From JAAELZ01 sp965223465 (GTDB lineage: Bacteria > Pseudomonadota > Gammaproteobacteria > Arenicellales > Poriferihabitantaceae), in NCBI GenBank assembly GCA_965223465.1, contig OZ245025.1, positions 62,001-126,000 of the forward strand: 64,000 bases of DNA, in the 5' to 3' direction. The notes beneath the pieces are model-generated. The model was not told the origin of the DNA. It ran no database searches and was given only the letters and a program-made list of their open reading frames with translations. The first letter of the stretch is position 1, and each line of letters begins with the position of its first letter. The position numbers and the translations under genes were made by a program. Shown in pieces: positions 1 through 8,435 of this stretch.

Positions 1-825
1 CAGCTGGGTGGTTTCTAATTTGTTCAAATCGCCATCATGATTTAAGCCACCGATGACAGCAAGTGGGGTTTTTAAGCTATGCGCGAGATCATCCAGACCA
101 TGTCGATAACGTGTAAGCTGTTCTCGTTCGTTATCAATAAACTGGTTGATTCTTTTGGTTAGAATGGTCAGCTCGGTAGGGTAATGTCCCTGAATATGAT
201 CGCTATCGCCACGCTCAATGGAATCGATTTCTTTGACAACTTGTTTCAGCGGTCGTAATGCGCGCAGCAGAAACAAACCATGTACCAGCAAAATCAATAA
301 AGATCCCCCACCGAGCCATTGAATAATGGTCTCGCGATAGTCCCGAATTTGTTCAAAGTAACCCGCCTTATATTGCAGCACCACAAAGGTTAGATAGCGG
401 TCCTTGTCTTTACCATTACCCCAAACCGAACCAAATCGATAAATGAAGGGTTGCCCTGGATTGTATTTATTATGCTCAAAGTCACTCACCCCGGGCGGAA
501 TGGGGGCAATGATCGGCAGGTTTTCGCCAAGTGATGAGGGGGAGCGCCATACCACTTTGCTTTTGTCGTCCACAATCAAGGCGATTAGCCCGGACTCTGG
601 AATGGTGATATCACTTTGCGGGAGCTGCTTGGGAATGATCAAGCGACCGTTTGCGTCTAGGTCGGCAGACGCCAGCAATGAAAACGTCAGGTTTTGTAGC
701 TGATCTGAAATATTACTGCGTAAATTGCGCTGAAAGGCTTTGTCCAGTGCGATACCGGCCAAGAGTAGGAAAAATAATATGGTGCCAAAGGTGGCAACCA
801 GGATTCGCCTTCTGAGCGAATTCAC
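1..825 (-). CDS. PhoQ-like sensor histidine kinase (partial, C-terminus outside window)
   Basis: This is the N-terminal 275 residues of a membrane sensor kinase; the reading frame is open to the window edge, so the ATPase domain is not visible. A first membrane segment follows the basic N-terminus (about residues 7-24). A periplasmic sensor region comes next, then a second membrane segment rich in Leu and Gly, a HAMP-like linker, and the phosphoacceptor box HSLKTPLAV, whose His is the expected autophosphorylation site. That box is typical of the PhoQ group. The GTG start at 825 is chosen because the protein then begins with a basic stretch just before the first membrane segment. It lies 24 bases after the response regulator gene, so the two are surely cotranscribed. 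The signal sensed cannot be read from sequence. Confidence 0.88.
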   Translation of the reverse strand, partial: MNSLRRRILVATFGTILFFLLLAGIALDKAFQRNLRSNISDQLQNLTFSLLASADLDANGRLIIPKQLPQSDITIPESGLIALIVDDKSKVVWRSPSSLGENLPIIAPIPPGVSDFEHNKYNPGQPFIYRFGSVWGNGKDKDRYLTFVVLQYKAGYFEQIRDYRETIIQWLGGGSLLILLVHGLFLLRALRPLKQVVKEIDSIERGDSDHIQGHYPTELTILTKRINQFIDNEREQLTRYRHGLDDLAHSLKTPLAVIGGLNHDGDLNKLETTQL

Positions 826-849
826 GTGACCGTAGAGTTATCCGCCGAG

Positions 850-1521
850 CTAATCTTTGACGTAACGGTACCCACGACCGCGAAGTGTTTCGATCGGTTC
901 CAGGGTGCCATCAGGGTCAAGCTTTTTACGCAGGCGACGTATGAATACTTCGATCACGTTGCTATCGCGATCAGTATCTTCTTCGTATAAATGATCAGTC
1001 AATTCCATTTTTGAAATAACCTTGCCGGCATTAAGAATGAGATAATGCAGCAAGCGATATTCGTAGGCGGTTAAATCGAGGTTTTTACCGTCCAGAATAA
1101 CGTCCTGGGTGACGCTGTTGAGACTGACATTGCCGACCGTAATCACTGGATCTGCCTGGCCAGCGGAGCGTCGAATCAGGGCCTTAACGCGTGCGGCCAA
1201 TTCTTCATAGTGAAATGGCTTGGGCAGGTAATCATCCGCACCGGATTCCAGGCCTTCGACTTTGTCTTGCCACTTGTTGCGCGCGGTTAAAATTAACACC
1301 GGAACGTCTTTGCCTTCTTTACGGAGTGCTTGGATCAGATCGATTCCCGACATTTTCGGCAATCCTAAATCAACGATGGCGAGATCTATCGGGTATTCAA
1401 TAGCGTAATACAAACCCTCTTCACCATCGTTAGCGGTGTCGACAGCATAACCGTCTTCACGAAGGCGATTGGCGAGTTGATCGCGTAAGATAGGTTCGTC
1501 TTCAACGAGTAAAAGGCGCAT
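850..1521 (-). CDS. OmpR/PhoP-family response regulator
   Basis: A 223-residue two-domain transcription factor, the same length as E. coli PhoP. The receiver domain (about residues 1-115) has the acidic pocket at E7/D8, the phosphoacceptor D51 in VDLGLP, the switch T79 and the conserved K101. The C-terminal half is a winged-helix DNA-binding domain ending in the usual RGRGYR hairpin. It should be phosphorylated by the kinase encoded just downstream and regulate promoters in the cytoplasm. Gene order on this strand is PepSY protein, regulator, kinase, a common arrangement in gammaproteobacteria. Assignment to the PhoP subgroup rests on resemblance, especially the receiver region around LTARNKWQDKV; the regulon is unknown. 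Confidence 0.93.
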   Translation of the reverse strand: MRLLLVEDEPILRDQLANRLREDGYAVDTANDGEEGLYYAIEYPIDLAIVDLGLPKMSGIDLIQALRKEGKDVPVLILTARNKWQDKVEGLESGADDYLPKPFHYEELAARVKALIRRSAGQADPVITVGNVSLNSVTQDVILDGKNLDLTAYEYRLLHYLILNAGKVISKMELTDHLYEEDTDRDSNVIEVFIRRLRKKLDPDGTLEPIETLRGRGYRYVKD

Positions 1522-1558
1522 GATTCAATCTTAATAGTAAAAAGTTGAAACTTATTAT

Positions 1559-1849
1559 TTATGGAAGTTTCGTTAAGTCTGGTATTTCGTCAGGGTCAAT
1601 AATTATAACCTGAACGCGTCCTCGTTTCTTATCCAGAAGCTTGAATCGATATAAAGTTTTTTCGTCTTCAACGGTTGGTTCTGCAGATAAAATCCGCCAT
1701 TGCAGTTTTTCACTAATTTGTCGTGCAACCTCATCAACGCTGGGGCGTTCTTGAAGTCGTTTGTCTAGTGATACCGTAGAGGGTTCTATGGCTATAGCCT
1801 GCAATGACAAGCAGGCAATAAGGCCTGTGAGTAGAGCGCGCGCGCTCAT
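1559..1849 (-). CDS. small periplasmic PepSY-like protein
   Basis: A 96-residue protein starting at the internal Met that begins MSARALLTG. An upstream Met at 1924 would add 25 basic, low-complexity residues before the signal peptide, so the later start is preferred. A hydrophobic signal peptide ends near AIAIEP. The mature part has the layout of a single PepSY domain: a helix (SVDEVARQISEKL) followed by strands ending in VQVIIIDP. PepSY proteins are commonly encoded next to two-component systems and are thought to act as periplasmic modulators. It is first in the operon, 37 bases before the response regulator. The family call is moderate, because the domain is short and divergent. Confidence 0.65.
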   Translation of the reverse strand: MSARALLTGLIACLSLQAIAIEPSTVSLDKRLQERPSVDEVARQISEKLQWRILSAEPTVEDEKTLYRFKLLDKKRGRVQVIIIDPDEIPDLTKLP

Positions 1850-2033
1850 GCCCCAGCACCTGGTTTGCGTGGTGCGTTTGCATGCGGCATTAGAGTCTGC
1901 GTGCAGACGTCGAGTTGTTTGCATGAGAATCAGCTAGACGATTGAGTATTCCGGACTTAACGGTGACTTTACGTGAATCCGTCTGAACCTGTCTTGAACG
2001 AGATGTGCCGAATATTGGTCAAAAACAAACACT

Positions 2034-2267
2034 TCATGAACCACCGGCAACCTCTAGTATAACGGCTATTTCGCGCTCAGACTGTATCGTATCAACAACA
2101 ATGTGACCATTTATACGACACCAGGCAGGGATATCGTTTAACGCTCCCGGATCGGTGCAGATGACTTTAAGCCGATCTCCGGCGGTGAGGGTTTTAACTT
2201 TATCTTGTGCTCTGATCACCGGTAGAGGGCACATCAGATTGCGAGCATCTAAAATATGTTTGCTCAT
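2034..2267 (-). CDS. TusA/SirA-like sulfurtransferase
   Basis: A 77-residue protein of the TusA fold. It carries the family motif CPLP at residues 13-16, whose Cys is the persulfide-carrying residue in TusA. Members relay sulfur to tRNA thiolation, molybdenum cofactor or dissimilatory pathways. Its ATG overlaps the stop codon of the upstream PP-loop gene in an ATGA arrangement, which implies translational coupling. The likeliest partner is therefore that enzyme, with TusA handing sulfur to a tRNA-modifying reaction. This is inference from context; it need not be the housekeeping tusA of the organism. Confidence 0.85.
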   Translation of the reverse strand: MSKHILDARNLMCPLPVIRAQDKVKTLTAGDRLKVICTDPGALNDIPAWCRINGHIVVDTIQSEREIAVILEVAGGS

Positions 2268-3313
2268 ACCATCCAGCTAGATTCGATTTGAGTCGGCGCC
2301 AGTGGCTTTACCGCTAGCGTGTGGGTGTTCTGTTCAAGGTCACAAAATTCAAACTCAACCCTGTCCGCATCCCGACCTTGGCCATAACGCGCAGCAATTT
2401 TGGCCGCGAGCGCTAGTTCATCTGGTTGTAGCTTGCCCTCAATTAGAGTGAGTGGGCCAGCATGGGAGCGCATGATCAGATGGCCAAATTGTTTCTTATA
2501 GCCACCGAGGTAGCGAGTTTCACCGCTATCACGCGCGACAATCAGTTTAAAGTTGGGTTTGGGCCGAATATGGCGGCCCACTTTGAGCAAAATAATATCA
2601 TCCAAACTATAGTCACGGCTGGGACGGTGTGCCCACATATCCTGCAATTTAGATGAATAATTGGCGTCGGTCAAAAAACAACAACCACCCGCAGGTTGCG
2701 CATAATCTTTGATGCCAAAATTTTGTGCCAGCGCCATTTGTGGTTTGCGATTACGCCCCGAGAAGTCCTTCAATTGAGCGCGATTTACCCAACCTTCGCG
2801 TTCAGGCTTGGTTTCTGGCAGGTTTAGCGCACACAATGGGCGTAGTAGCAGGTCTTCAACACCAGATTCTTTTTGCACAATGGGCATGGTTTGTTTGCGC
2901 TGTGATTTTGGGCGCTGGCCAACCACTTCGCCGGTAATAATAAAATTAAAATTATTTTCCAGCATCCATTTATGTGCCTGTTTTACCATAAAAATTTTGC
3001 AATCGAGGCAGGGGTTCAGGTTGGCGCCGTAACCATGTTTAGGGTTGAGCAGGATATCTTTGTAGGGCTCAATAATATCAATGATATGTAGCTTTATTCC
3101 CAGTTGCTCAGCAGTCCACAGCGCGTTATTACGTTTTTTAGCTTTTTTCACCTGATCCTGGTTGCGAATGGCGTGAGTGTGGCCTTCTACGCAGAACCCG
3201 GTAAAAAAGTTAATTCCTTCAACATGAATGCCTTGGTCTAGCATCAGTTTAGCCGCCAGCATGGAATCCAATCCACCTGAAATTAGCGCAACTGCTTTGG
3301 GTGATGAGGACAT
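2264..3313 (-). CDS. PP-loop ATPase, MnmA/ThiI-like predicted tRNA thiolation enzyme
   Basis: A 349-residue adenylating enzyme with the PP-loop SGGLDS at residues 12-17, which binds ATP and activates the tRNA base as in MnmA and ThiI. A CLDC pair (CxxC) near residue 105 and a GGCC near residue 205 are candidate persulfide or iron-sulfur cysteines. The C-terminal 130 residues do not resemble the MnmA beta-barrels. The start at MSSSPK is preferred over one seven codons upstream because it sits immediately before the first strand of the nucleotide-binding fold. Databases often give this group a misleading methyltransferase name. Coupling with a TusA-like gene supports a sulfur-transfer role. The exact modified base is unknown. 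Confidence 0.75.
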   Translation of the reverse strand: MSSSPKAVALISGGLDSMLAAKLMLDQGIHVEGINFFTGFCVEGHTHAIRNQDQVKKAKKRNNALWTAEQLGIKLHIIDIIEPYKDILLNPKHGYGANLNPCLDCKIFMVKQAHKWMLENNFNFIITGEVVGQRPKSQRKQTMPIVQKESGVEDLLLRPLCALNLPETKPEREGWVNRAQLKDFSGRNRKPQMALAQNFGIKDYAQPAGGCCFLTDANYSSKLQDMWAHRPSRDYSLDDIILLKVGRHIRPKPNFKLIVARDSGETRYLGGYKKQFGHLIMRSHAGPLTLIEGKLQPDELALAAKIAARYGQGRDADRVEFEFCDLEQNTHTLAVKPLAPTQIESSWMV

Positions 3314-3422
3314 TATTGTTTGACGTAAATGCAAAGGCGCGCGAATATAGCATTTTAGCGCTATTTCTGCTTAGGATTAGAAATCGGGGTACAATATAAG
3401 CAAATTATTTTTCTATTTACAC

Positions 3423-4394
3423 ATGATTCACGATCACCTGGATTTTGAGAAACCGATTGCCGAGCTCGAAGAAAAAATAGAGGAGCTGGAGCGCGTTAGT
3501 TCTAGAGAGGATGATGGCATTGATTTTTCCGCAGAGATTCAAAAACTCAAGCACAAATGCCAGGAAAAAACCAAAGAAATATTTTCCAAATTAAACGCAA
3601 CCCAAATCACCCAGATTGCACGTCACCCAGACAGGCCCTATACCCTGGATTATATCGAACATTTGATCGAGGATTTTCAGGAGCTACATGGGGATCGCCA
3701 TTACTCGGATGATGCCGCGATTGTGGCTGGCGTAGGAAAATTCAATGGTCGACCCGTTGCGGTAATTGGCCACCAGAAAGGACGCGACGCTAAAGAGCGC
3801 ACCTTTCGTAACTGGGGTATGCCAAGACCGGAGGGTTATCGTAAGGCACAACGTGTGATGGATTTGGCCGAGCGATTTAGGCTGCCATTGTTAACCTTTA
3901 TTGATACACCTGGTGCTTATCCGGGAGTCGGCGCCGAAGAGCGCGGACAAGCTGAGGCAATTGCCTTTTCGATTGAAAAACTAACCGAGCTCAAAACGCC
4001 GATTATTTCGATAGTTATCGGCGAAGGAGGTTCTGGGGGTGCGTTAGCGATTGGCGTATGCGATTATTTGGTAATGCTGGAGTTTTCCACTTATTCGGTT
4101 ATTTCGCCAGAAGGCTGTGCGGCGATTTTGTGGAAAAGCGCGGATAAGGCGCAAGAAGCGGCTGAAGCAATGGGGGTCACGACCAAACATTTGGCCAAAC
4201 ATGATTTGGTGGATGTGATTGTCAACGAGCCTTTGGGTGGCGTACACCGCAATATTGAGCCAGTAATTACTGATCTTAAAGCACTTTTAGATACCGAGCT
4301 TGAAAGACTATGCGCAATTCCGATGGATGCGTTATTGCAAAAACGTTATCAACGGCTTACTTCTTACGGGAAATTTACTGATTCTGGCCATTAA
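3423..4394 (+). CDS. accA: acetyl-CoA carboxylase carboxyltransferase subunit alpha
   Basis: A 323-residue protein, close to the 319 residues of E. coli AccA. With AccD it moves the carboxyl group from carboxybiotin to acetyl-CoA, giving malonyl-CoA for fatty-acid synthesis. It begins with the typical acidic coiled region (DFEKPIAELEEKIEEL). It continues with the crotonase-like carboxyltransferase fold, including GHQKGRD, TFIDTPGAYPG and GEGGSGGALAIG. The last two form the oxyanion and CoA-binding parts. It starts a rightward run of core genes and is followed after 85 bases by tilS, a conserved gammaproteobacterial neighbour. No oddities seen. Confidence 0.98.
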   Translation: MIHDHLDFEKPIAELEEKIEELERVSSREDDGIDFSAEIQKLKHKCQEKTKEIFSKLNATQITQIARHPDRPYTLDYIEHLIEDFQELHGDRHYSDDAAIVAGVGKFNGRPVAVIGHQKGRDAKERTFRNWGMPRPEGYRKAQRVMDLAERFRLPLLTFIDTPGAYPGVGAEERGQAEAIAFSIEKLTELKTPIISIVIGEGGSGGALAIGVCDYLVMLEFSTYSVISPEGCAAILWKSADKAQEAAEAMGVTTKHLAKHDLVDVIVNEPLGGVHRNIEPVITDLKALLDTELERLCAIPMDALLQKRYQRLTSYGKFTDSGH

Positions 4395-4479
4395 ATTCGC
4401 TATGGGGTACTGATTATTTGTCTGGTTTAGACCGTATTTTCAAAGCATTAGCCGAGCTGACTACTGATAAATCGAACCA

Positions 4480-5847
4480 TTGACCGTCTTGTCCTCATTA
4501 CGGCGTGTTTTAAATTCGCTGCCCCAAAATAAGCACCTATATGTCGCATATAGTGGCGGGCTGGATTCTCAGGTTCTACTGCACGCCTTAGCCGAATTGG
4601 TAAATCATAAAAACCTGCGGTTAACGGCGTTACATGTGAACTATGGCTTTTCCGACAATGCAGATAGTTGGCAGGCATATTGCGAGCAGCAATGCGAGCG
4701 TTTAGGCCTACCTATTCTAGTCAAAAAGGCGGTAATCGATTCGGCTATTGGAAACCTGGAACAACGTGCACGGGATTTTCGTTATCAGTGGTTTGAATCG
4801 ATTGTGACCCCCAACGCGGTGCTGCTGACCGCGCATCATCAAGATGATCAAGCAGAAACGGTTATCTTACGCCTACTACGGTCGAGTGGCGTCCATGGTT
4901 TGGCTGCGATTCCACCCAGTCGAAAATTAGGACGAGGTAAGCTATTACGGCCGTTTCTAGATTTACCCAAAGCTGATTTACGAACCTACGCGGAACAACA
5001 TGGCCTGTCATGGGTGGAAGATGAATCAAATGAAAATGAGGGTTTTGAGCGTAATTTGGTGCGTCATCAAATACTACCCAGACTGGTCGCACATTGGCCC
5101 CAAGCCGCAATGTTGTTAGCGCGAAGCGCGTATCATTGCCGCCAAGATCAGGCTTTAATCAACGAATTTTCTGAGCTGGACGTAAAATCAATTCAATCCA
5201 AGCAAGAGTTAACCTGGTTTGATCTGCTACCGCCGTTGGCGCTGAGCAAATTTTCTGCGCTATCTATCGCGCGTCAGCGCAATCTAATACAGTACTTAAT
5301 AAGACAGCTTACAGATTATCCGCTTTCAGCTGCGCAATTGAGTGAGTGGCTGGCGCAAATCAAAGGCCATACCGCTGATAGCAATAGTTGCTTGCAGTTA
5401 GATAAACTTTCCTTACAGATCTATGACGGACGGATGCATTTCTTACAACCCACCAACAGTGTGTCTACACAGGAAATTATGTGGAAAATAGATCAGCCTC
5501 TCGAAATTTCAGAATTGGCGGGTGAGCTAAGGGCATACCTAAGTGAAAAAGTCAGTCGGTTAGAAGAGAAGACGATTACGCTGTATCAGGGTGATCGCGT
5601 GCGGGTCCATTGGCGTCGGGGTGGAGAACGCGTGTACCTGCCAGGTGATCCCTTTTCTCGTTCACTTAAGAAAATACTCCAACAGCGTCGCATCGCACCC
5701 TGGTTAAGGCAGGCTTTACCCTTGATATCCATCGACGAGCATATTGTCTGGTCTGCTGCATTGGGGTGTTTTTCGCCCAAAATTGTGAACCAACAAGGCA
5801 GGGTGATCAGCTTTGAGTTAAAAAAAAATAAAACCGATTCTGGATGA
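4480..5847 (+). CDS. tilS: tRNA(Ile)-lysidine synthase
   Basis: A 455-residue enzyme that attaches lysine to C34 of the minor tRNA-Ile, converting its decoding from AUG to AUA. The N-terminal PP-loop SGGLDS at residues 25-30 binds ATP, and the HHQDDQAETVILRLLRSSG segment is highly typical of TilS. The C-terminal portion contains the TilS substrate-binding region with RRGGERVYLPG and the LKKILQQRRIAPWLRQALPLI segment. The start is a TTG at 4480, chosen because it places the PP-loop at the usual distance. Another TTG three codons on is possible. It lies between accA and pyrG, as in many relatives. Confidence 0.95.
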   Translation: MTVLSSLRRVLNSLPQNKHLYVAYSGGLDSQVLLHALAELVNHKNLRLTALHVNYGFSDNADSWQAYCEQQCERLGLPILVKKAVIDSAIGNLEQRARDFRYQWFESIVTPNAVLLTAHHQDDQAETVILRLLRSSGVHGLAAIPPSRKLGRGKLLRPFLDLPKADLRTYAEQHGLSWVEDESNENEGFERNLVRHQILPRLVAHWPQAAMLLARSAYHCRQDQALINEFSELDVKSIQSKQELTWFDLLPPLALSKFSALSIARQRNLIQYLIRQLTDYPLSAAQLSEWLAQIKGHTADSNSCLQLDKLSLQIYDGRMHFLQPTNSVSTQEIMWKIDQPLEISELAGELRAYLSEKVSRLEEKTITLYQGDRVRVHWRRGGERVYLPGDPFSRSLKKILQQRRIAPWLRQALPLISIDEHIVWSAALGCFSPKIVNQQGRVISFELKKNKTDSG

Positions 5848-5943
5848 ATTTAAATTGAGACTGACCCTCGCCTTTGGTAAGCTTGCTTCCCGTCCAGAGC
5901 GATCAATTCGAGCGCTCATTATCTAGCAAAAAAGGTTGGCTCA

Positions 5944-7569
5944 TTGGCTACTAAATATATTTTTATCACCGGCGGAGTGGTATCGTCTTTAGGTAAAGGA
6001 TTGTCAGCTGCGTCTCTGGCAGCGGTTCTCGAAGCACGGGGTTTGCAAGTGACCATGATGAAGCTCGACCCCTATATCAATGTGGATCCCGGTACCATGA
6101 GCCCGTTTCAGCACGGTGAAGTGTTTGTTACCGAAGATGGGGCGGAGACCGATCTCGATCTTGGTCACTATGAGCGTTACATCCGGACACCGATGAAAAA
6201 GATCAATAACTTCACCACGGGTCAGGTATACGAAAAAGTAATCAGTCGCGAACGTCGGGGGGATTATCTCGGCGGGACGGTACAAGTTATCCCGCATATC
6301 ACCAACCAGATGAAGGACTGGATTCGTCGAGCAGGAGAAGGCATGGATGTGGTTATGGTAGAAATCGGCGGGACGGTCGGGGATATTGAGTCTTTGCCGT
6401 TTTTAGAAGCCATTCGCCAGATGCGCGTAGATGAAGGGTTTGAAAATACCTTGTATCTACACCTTACATTGGTACCCACGATCAGTGCAGCGGACAACGA
6501 AATTAAAACCAAACCGACCCAGCACTCGGTTAAGGAAATGCGCTCTATCGGTATTCAGCCCGATATATTGTTTTGTCGTTCAGAAAAACCCTTGCCAGAA
6601 AATGCGCGTAAAAAGATAGCATTATTCACTAACGTCCCCGAAAAAGCGGTTATCTCTGCGTATGACGTAGATAATATTTACAAGGTTCCGGGTATTTATC
6701 ATGAGCAGGGGCTAGATGATATCGTGGTGGATCATTTCCGCTTGGATGTGCCACCAGCTGATATGAGCGAATGGGAAAAAGTCGTCGAAAATAGCGAGCA
6801 TCCAACCGGTGAGATTACCATTGCGATGGTAGGCAAATATGTCAGTTTGACGGAATCCTACAAGTCCTTATCTGAAGCTATCACACACGCCGGTATTCAA
6901 ACCAAAACCCGCGTGAACATTGAATATGTGGATGCGGAGGATGTTGAGAAAGATGCAGCCAAAGCGCTGGTTGGCTGCGACGCGATTTTGGTGCCTGGCG
7001 GTTTTGGTGAGCGGGGCACAGAAGGTAAGGTGTGTGCCGTCCGCTACGCGCGCGAAAACAATGTTCCCTATCTTGGAATTTGTCTCGGTATGCAAGTGGC
7101 GACCATAGAGTTTGCCCGCAATGTCGCGGGTCTTAAGGATGCCAACAGTTCGGAATTTAACCCAGATACACCCCATCCGGTCATTGCCCTGATCAGTGAA
7201 TGGACCACCGAAGAAGGGCAGGTTGAGACGCGTGACGAAGATTCAGATATGGGTGGGACCATGCGATTGGGGGCTCAACAGGCCAAGCTAATCGCTGGTT
7301 CACGCGCACGCGAGTTTTATGGGAAAGATCTGATTTATGAGCGCCACCGCCATCGCTACGAATTTAATAATACCTATCTTGAAGCGCTTGAAGCAAAAGG
7401 CCTGGTGTTTTCCGGATTTTCACAGGATGGATTGGTTGAATTCATTGAGCTGCCCGATCATCCCTGGTTTGTGGCGACTCAGTTTCACCCGGAATTCACC
7501 TCAAACCCACGGGATGGTCACCCGCTGTTCACCGACTATATCGCTACTGCGCGTCGTTTAAAGGCCTGA
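5944..7569 (+). CDS. pyrG: CTP synthase
   Basis: A 541-residue enzyme that aminates UTP to CTP using glutamine and ATP. The N-terminal synthetase domain opens with YIFITGGVVSSLGKG, the ATP-binding loop. The C-terminal class I glutamine amidotransferase has its nucleophile C380 in GICLGMQ and the His-Glu pair in FHPEF. The start must be a TTG at 5944: it aligns exactly with the usual N-terminus (M-x-T-x-YIF), an AGG lies upstream, and no ATG is available. A weak start codon on this highly conserved gene is mildly unusual. The stop codon overlaps the kdsA start by one base. Confidence 0.98.
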   Translation: MATKYIFITGGVVSSLGKGLSAASLAAVLEARGLQVTMMKLDPYINVDPGTMSPFQHGEVFVTEDGAETDLDLGHYERYIRTPMKKINNFTTGQVYEKVISRERRGDYLGGTVQVIPHITNQMKDWIRRAGEGMDVVMVEIGGTVGDIESLPFLEAIRQMRVDEGFENTLYLHLTLVPTISAADNEIKTKPTQHSVKEMRSIGIQPDILFCRSEKPLPENARKKIALFTNVPEKAVISAYDVDNIYKVPGIYHEQGLDDIVVDHFRLDVPPADMSEWEKVVENSEHPTGEITIAMVGKYVSLTESYKSLSEAITHAGIQTKTRVNIEYVDAEDVEKDAAKALVGCDAILVPGGFGERGTEGKVCAVRYARENNVPYLGICLGMQVATIEFARNVAGLKDANSSEFNPDTPHPVIALISEWTTEEGQVETRDEDSDMGGTMRLGAQQAKLIAGSRAREFYGKDLIYERHRHRYEFNNTYLEALEAKGLVFSGFSQDGLVEFIELPDHPWFVATQFHPEFTSNPRDGHPLFTDYIATARRLKA

Positions 7570-8381
7570 TGTCGTTTTATCAATTTAAAACCGGTGTGGG
7601 GCAACCGTTTTTTCTGATAGCAGGGCCGTGCGTGATTGAATCTGAATCAATGGCCCTGCAAACCGCAGATACACTCAAAGCAATGACAAGCGAACTGGGT
7701 ATCCCATTTATCTATAAATCTTCTTTTGACAAGGCGAATCGCACTTCGGGTCAATCAAAGCGAGGCCCTGGTATTGACGAAGGGTTGCGCATTTTGGAAA
7801 AGGTACGTGATACGTTAAATTGTCCGGTCTTAACGGATGTGCACAGCCCTGAAGACGTCGCCAGTGCCAGCCAGGTAGTCGATGCTATCCAGACGCCAGC
7901 CTTTCTATGCAGGCAGACCGATCTAATCACGGCGGCCGCTAAAAGCGGGGTGGCAGTGAATATTAAAAAAGGCCAATTCTTGTCAGCCGGTGAGATGGTG
8001 CACGTGGTCGAAAAAGCGCGTGAGGCCAATCCTGACGCATCCATCGCGGTGTGTGAACGGGGCAATAGCTTTGGTTACAACAACCTGGTGGTGGATATGC
8101 GTAACCTGGATATTATGCGTTCGACAGCTTGTCCAGTGGTGTTCGATGCCACCCATTCAGTGCAATTGCCTGGTGGGGCTGGGGGCAAATCGGGCGGGCA
8201 ACGCAAGTATGTCCCCGTGCTTGCGCGCGCAGCGGTGGGGGCTGGTATAGATGGGTTGTTTATGGAAACCCATCCCGATCCGGATAATGCCTGGAGCGAT
8301 GGGCCAAATGCAGTCCCATTAGACCAATTAAAATCATTATTATCGCATTTGTTGGCGCTGCATAAAGTAGTGCGCGTGTAG
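7569..8381 (+). CDS. kdsA: 3-deoxy-8-phosphooctulonate (Kdo-8-P) synthase
   Basis: A 270-residue aldolase-like barrel that condenses phosphoenolpyruvate and arabinose-5-phosphate to Kdo-8-phosphate, the first committed step to the Kdo of LPS inner core. Typical signatures are AGPCVIES near the N-terminus, SFDKANRTS, DVHSPEDV, and VFDATHSVQLPGG. It implies a Gram-negative outer membrane. The ATG uses the last base of the pyrG stop codon, so translation is likely coupled. In many relatives eno follows; here the next gene is glyA. Confidence 0.97.
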   Translation: MSFYQFKTGVGQPFFLIAGPCVIESESMALQTADTLKAMTSELGIPFIYKSSFDKANRTSGQSKRGPGIDEGLRILEKVRDTLNCPVLTDVHSPEDVASASQVVDAIQTPAFLCRQTDLITAAAKSGVAVNIKKGQFLSAGEMVHVVEKAREANPDASIAVCERGNSFGYNNLVVDMRNLDIMRSTACPVVFDATHSVQLPGGAGGKSGGQRKYVPVLARAAVGAGIDGLFMETHPDPDNAWSDGPNAVPLDQLKSLLSHLLALHKVVRV

Positions 8382-8435
8382 AATCGAGATCAGTTTCTAC
8401 CCAATTAACTCTAATACTTAATTAAATTAAAGCTC

